NCBI GenBank assembly: GCA_964599895.1
Contig: CAZRHT010000035.1
Coordinates: 1 to 31,561, forward strand
Origin: UM-FILTER-49-7 sp964599895
Lineage (GTDB): Bacteria; Acidobacteriota; Holophagae; Thermotomaculales; Thermotomaculaceae
Length of the DNA: 31,561 bases
Direction: 5' to 3'
The notes below the pieces were generated by a model. That model made no database searches and was not told the DNA's origin. It was given only the letters and a program-made list of their open reading frames with translations. Position 1 is the stretch's first letter, and each line of letters opens with the position of its first letter. This document shows, in pieces, positions 28,891 to 31,561 of this stretch. The position numbers and the translations under genes are program-made.

Positions 28891-29880
28891 ATGGAACTGA
28901 TGAACCAATTCAAAGAACGAGCGAGAAAAGCCGGGAAAATCATTGTGCTGCCGGAGGGAATGGATGACCGTACCCTGAAGGCCGCCCACACCCTTGCAAA
29001 GGAAAATCTGGCGAAACCGGTGGTGTTGGGAAATCCCGATGATATACAGAAACGGGCCGCTGATCTGGGGATCGAAGTCAACTTTGAGGTTCTGGATCAC
29101 CTTGCCTCTCCGAATTTTGACCGCTATGTTTCTTTTTATTTTGAGAAGCGGAAAGCCAAGGGCATTACAATGGAAGAGGCCCGGGAAATTATGAAAGACC
29201 CGTTGTTTTTCGGCGATATGATGGTGGAAGACGGTAAAGCTATTGGTTCAGTGGCCGGAGCGACAAACACCACGGCCCATACGGTGCGGGCCGCACTCCA
29301 TATTATCGGCACAAAACCTGGAAGTAAGACGGTTTCCAGTTTCTTCCTGATGATTACAAAAAATCCCGCCTTCGGGGAAAACGGCGCCATGCTGTTTGCC
29401 GACTGCGCCATCCTGCCGGACCCGACACCGGTCCAGCTGGCCGATATCGCCATTGACACCGCAGACAACTGCAGGAAGTTCCTCGAAGTGGAACCCAGGG
29501 TTGCCATGCTGTCCTTTTCCACAAAGGGAAGCGCTGAGCATCCCCTTGTGGATAAGGTTCGGGAAGCGATGGATTATGTGAAAACCCGGCGTCCCGATAT
29601 TGAAATTGACGGTGAGCTTCAGCTGGACAGTGCCATTGTTCCCGCTGTGGGTGACAAAAAGGCACCAGGCAGCCGGGTGGCAGGAAAAGCGAATGTGCTG
29701 GTTTTTCCCGATCTCAACGCCGCCAACATCGGGTACAAGCTGACGCAACGAATCGGCGGTGCTGCCGCAATCGGGCCGGTGCTCCAGGGCCTTGGTGCCC
29801 CATGCAACGACCTGTCCCGGGGTTGCAGCGCTGAAGATATTGTAGATACCGCAGTTCTGACGATTATCCAGACACTGTAA
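28891..29880 (+). CDS. pta: Phosphate acetyltransferase
   Basis: A 329-residue phosphotransacetylase of the short bacterial form, which interconverts acetyl-CoA + phosphate and acetyl-phosphate + CoA. GCAGGAGGGG precedes the ATG. Family blocks are present: IIVLPEGMDDRTLKAAHTL, a SVAGATNTTAHTVRAALHIIGTKPG core, SFFLM, FADCAILPDPTPVQLADIA, MLSFSTKGSA, DGELQLDSAIVPAV and NVLVFPDLNAANIGYKL with GPVLQGLGAPCNDLSRG. Length is normal. It precedes methylmalonyl-CoA mutase by 26 bases with no terminator, so they are probably co-transcribed. With an acetate kinase elsewhere it would make ATP from acyl-CoA. It could also accept propionyl-CoA, as some relatives do. Confidence 0.95.
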   Translation: MELMNQFKERARKAGKIIVLPEGMDDRTLKAAHTLAKENLAKPVVLGNPDDIQKRAADLGIEVNFEVLDHLASPNFDRYVSFYFEKRKAKGITMEEAREIMKDPLFFGDMMVEDGKAIGSVAGATNTTAHTVRAALHIIGTKPGSKTVSSFFLMITKNPAFGENGAMLFADCAILPDPTPVQLADIAIDTADNCRKFLEVEPRVAMLSFSTKGSAEHPLVDKVREAMDYVKTRRPDIEIDGELQLDSAIVPAVGDKKAPGSRVAGKANVLVFPDLNAANIGYKLTQRIGGAAAIGPVLQGLGAPCNDLSRGCSAEDIVDTAVLTIIQTL

Positions 29881-29906
29881 CAGCGAACGAGTCAGGAGGA
29901 AGACAA

Positions 29907-31561
29907 ATGTCCCGATTCGACGAACTGAAAAAACAATACGAAGAAGATTCCGCTAAATCAGCTGAACGCTTTCCGGAACGGAAAAAGTCATTCGAAACAA
30001 CTTCCGGAATTACTCAAGAACGAACCTATACACCGGCCGACTTGCCGGATTTCAATTATGCGGACAATTTGGCATTTCCCGGTCAGTACCCCTACACCAG
30101 GGGAGTACAACCCACGATGTACCGGTCCCGGTTCTGGACAATGCGCCAGTATGCCGGGTTCGCTACGGCTGAAGAATCCAACGAACGCTATAAATACCTG
30201 CTGGAACAGGGAACGTCCGGCCTGTCTGTCGCCTTTGACCTGCCGACCCAGATCGGCTACGACTCTGATAACCCCGTGGCAAAAGGGGAGGTGGGGAAGG
30301 TCGGTGTCGCCATAGACACACTGAAAGACATGGAGATACTTTTTGGCGGGATTCCACTGGACAAAGTTTCAACATCAATGACAATCAATGCCACAGCCGG
30401 TATGCTGCTTGCCATGTACCTCGCAGTTGCCGAAAAACAGGGCGTCGGATTTGACAAGGTGTCCGGCACAATTCAGAACGATATTCTGAAAGAGTATATT
30501 GCACGGGGCACCTACATTTATCCACCGGGACCCAGCCTCAGAATCATTTCCAATATCTTCGAATTCTGCGCCGACAATGTGCCGAAGTGGAACACGATCT
30601 CCATCTCGGGTTACCACATCCGGGAAGCCGGATCGTCAGCCGTGCAGGAAGTGGCATTTACCCTGGCTGACGGCATTGCCTACGTGGAAACCGCGCTGAA
30701 TGCCGGCCTGGATGTGGACCGTTTCGGCCCCCGGTTGAGTTTCTTCTTCAACGCACACAACGATTTCTTTGAAGAAATCGCGAAATTCCGTGCCGCAAGG
30801 AGGATGTGGGCAAAAATCATGAAAGAACGCTTCAAAGCAAAAAATCCTAAATCCATGATGCTCCGTTTCCACACTCAGACCGCCGGCTCAACCCTTACCG
30901 CGCAGCAACCGGAAAACAATATTGTCCGGGTGGCGGTGCAGGCCATGGCTGCGGCACTGGGCGGCACCCAGTCGCTGCATACCAACTCCATGGACGAAGC
31001 AATGGCACTGCCCACTGAAAAATCCGTCCGCACTGCCCTTCGCACCCAGCAGATACTGGCCTACGAAAACGGCGTTGGTGATGTTGTGGATCCCATGGGG
31101 GGAAGCTGGTACGTGGAATCCCTCACCGATCAGATCGAAGAAAAGGCTTTTAAATACATCCAGCGGATTGACGACATGGGCGGCATGCTCAAAGCCATCG
31201 AAATGGGTTTTGTGCAAAGGGAAATACAGGAAAGCGCCTACCGCTACCAGAAATCCATTGAATCCAATGACCAGACCATTGTGGGCGTCAACAAGTTTCA
31301 GGTGGAAGAAACGGGTAGTGGTATGGATCTGCTCCGTATCAAGGAAGCCGTTGAATTAAGCCAGGTAGAAAAACTCCATCGCCTCAAGGAAAACCGGGAC
31401 AACGAAGCTGTCCGGCTCTGTCTCATCGACCTCCGGAAATCGGCAAAAAGCACTGATAATCTCATGCCAAAGATACTCAAGGCTGTCAAAGTCTACGCAA
31501 CCTTAGGCGAAATCTCTGACGTACTCCGGGATGTCTACGGCGAATACATCGAATCGGTCAC
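29907..31561 (+). CDS. Methylmalonyl-CoA mutase large (catalytic) subunit, cut by window edge
   Basis: The frame is open from the ATG (AGGAGGA upstream) for 551 codons to the right edge. It encodes the adenosylcobalamin-dependent mutase barrel that interconverts succinyl-CoA and methylmalonyl-CoA. WTMRQYAGFATAEESN, GLSVAFDLPTQIGYDSDNP, TIQNDILKEYIARGTYIYPP, SISGYHIREAG and QSLHTNSMDEAMALPT are all present. Tyr82 (RQYAG) and Arg200 (KEYIAR) correspond to the Tyr89/Arg207 pair that fits methylmalonyl-CoA; isobutyryl-CoA mutases have Phe and Gln there. No B12-binding domain is seen yet, and the visible part is nearly the full length of stand-alone large subunits, so a separate small subunit probably follows. 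It serves propionate or branched amino-acid metabolism. Confidence 0.95.
   Translation, partial: MSRFDELKKQYEEDSAKSAERFPERKKSFETTSGITQERTYTPADLPDFNYADNLAFPGQYPYTRGVQPTMYRSRFWTMRQYAGFATAEESNERYKYLLEQGTSGLSVAFDLPTQIGYDSDNPVAKGEVGKVGVAIDTLKDMEILFGGIPLDKVSTSMTINATAGMLLAMYLAVAEKQGVGFDKVSGTIQNDILKEYIARGTYIYPPGPSLRIISNIFEFCADNVPKWNTISISGYHIREAGSSAVQEVAFTLADGIAYVETALNAGLDVDRFGPRLSFFFNAHNDFFEEIAKFRAARRMWAKIMKERFKAKNPKSMMLRFHTQTAGSTLTAQQPENNIVRVAVQAMAAALGGTQSLHTNSMDEAMALPTEKSVRTALRTQQILAYENGVGDVVDPMGGSWYVESLTDQIEEKAFKYIQRIDDMGGMLKAIEMGFVQREIQESAYRYQKSIESNDQTIVGVNKFQVEETGSGMDLLRIKEAVELSQVEKLHRLKENRDNEAVRLCLIDLRKSAKSTDNLMPKILKAVKVYATLGEISDVLRDVYGEYIESV

Overview
The window looks like a chromosomal contig of a Gram-negative, protein- and acid-degrading heterotroph. 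It carries a TonB-dependent outer-membrane receptor, a family 9 glycosyltransferase of the LPS-heptose type, many Sec signal peptides, and strong GGAGG-type ribosome binding sites. The large TPR protein and the six-bladed propeller proteins resemble those common in Acidobacteriota, Aminicenantes-like and related lineages, but no rRNA or other decisive marker is present, so the phylum is a guess. One run of 100 Ns (14674-14773) is a scaffold join of unknown true size.

Left part (1-8.6 kb): a truncated GIY-YIG-like gene, a DUF3788-type gene and a coupled aldo/keto reductase-DinB pair all point left. A palindrome sits over the likely start of the reductase transcript. Next come a secreted M6-type metalloprotease and a tightly overlapped etfB-etfA-acyl-CoA dehydrogenase operon with its own promoter and terminator.

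Middle (8.7-14.7 kb): a GT9 glycosyltransferase, an SDR oxidoreductase and an Hsp20 gene (consensus promoter, perfect terminator). A leftward operon follows: hotdog thioesterase, endonuclease IV-like TIM barrel, ECF sigma factor, zinc-finger anti-sigma factor, and a bactofilin-like membrane protein. This reads as an envelope or stress regulon.

14.8-19.6 kb: a secreted double-PA14 protein, then the most unusual part. This is a visibly A+T-richer leftward cassette of two 77-residue secreted proteins with the same mirrored cysteine pattern (CX3CX6C ... CX6CX3C) and two secreted propeller-like paralogues of about 365 residues. Related copies of a short C-rich repeat lie, inverted, just outside both ends.

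19.6-28.3 kb: an MBL-fold hydrolase, a 936-residue TPR protein, and a thiamin unit. The unit has a TPP riboswitch with a readable terminator/antiterminator switch, then a TonB-dependent receptor, thiamin diphosphokinase and an SSS-family symporter. Together they would bring thiamin (or a precursor) across both membranes and convert it to TPP, with TPP shutting the unit off.

28.2-31.6 kb: an orphan gene bracketed by inverted copies of a 27-base G-rich repeat, then phosphate acetyltransferase followed by the large subunit of methylmalonyl-CoA mutase, which runs off the right edge.
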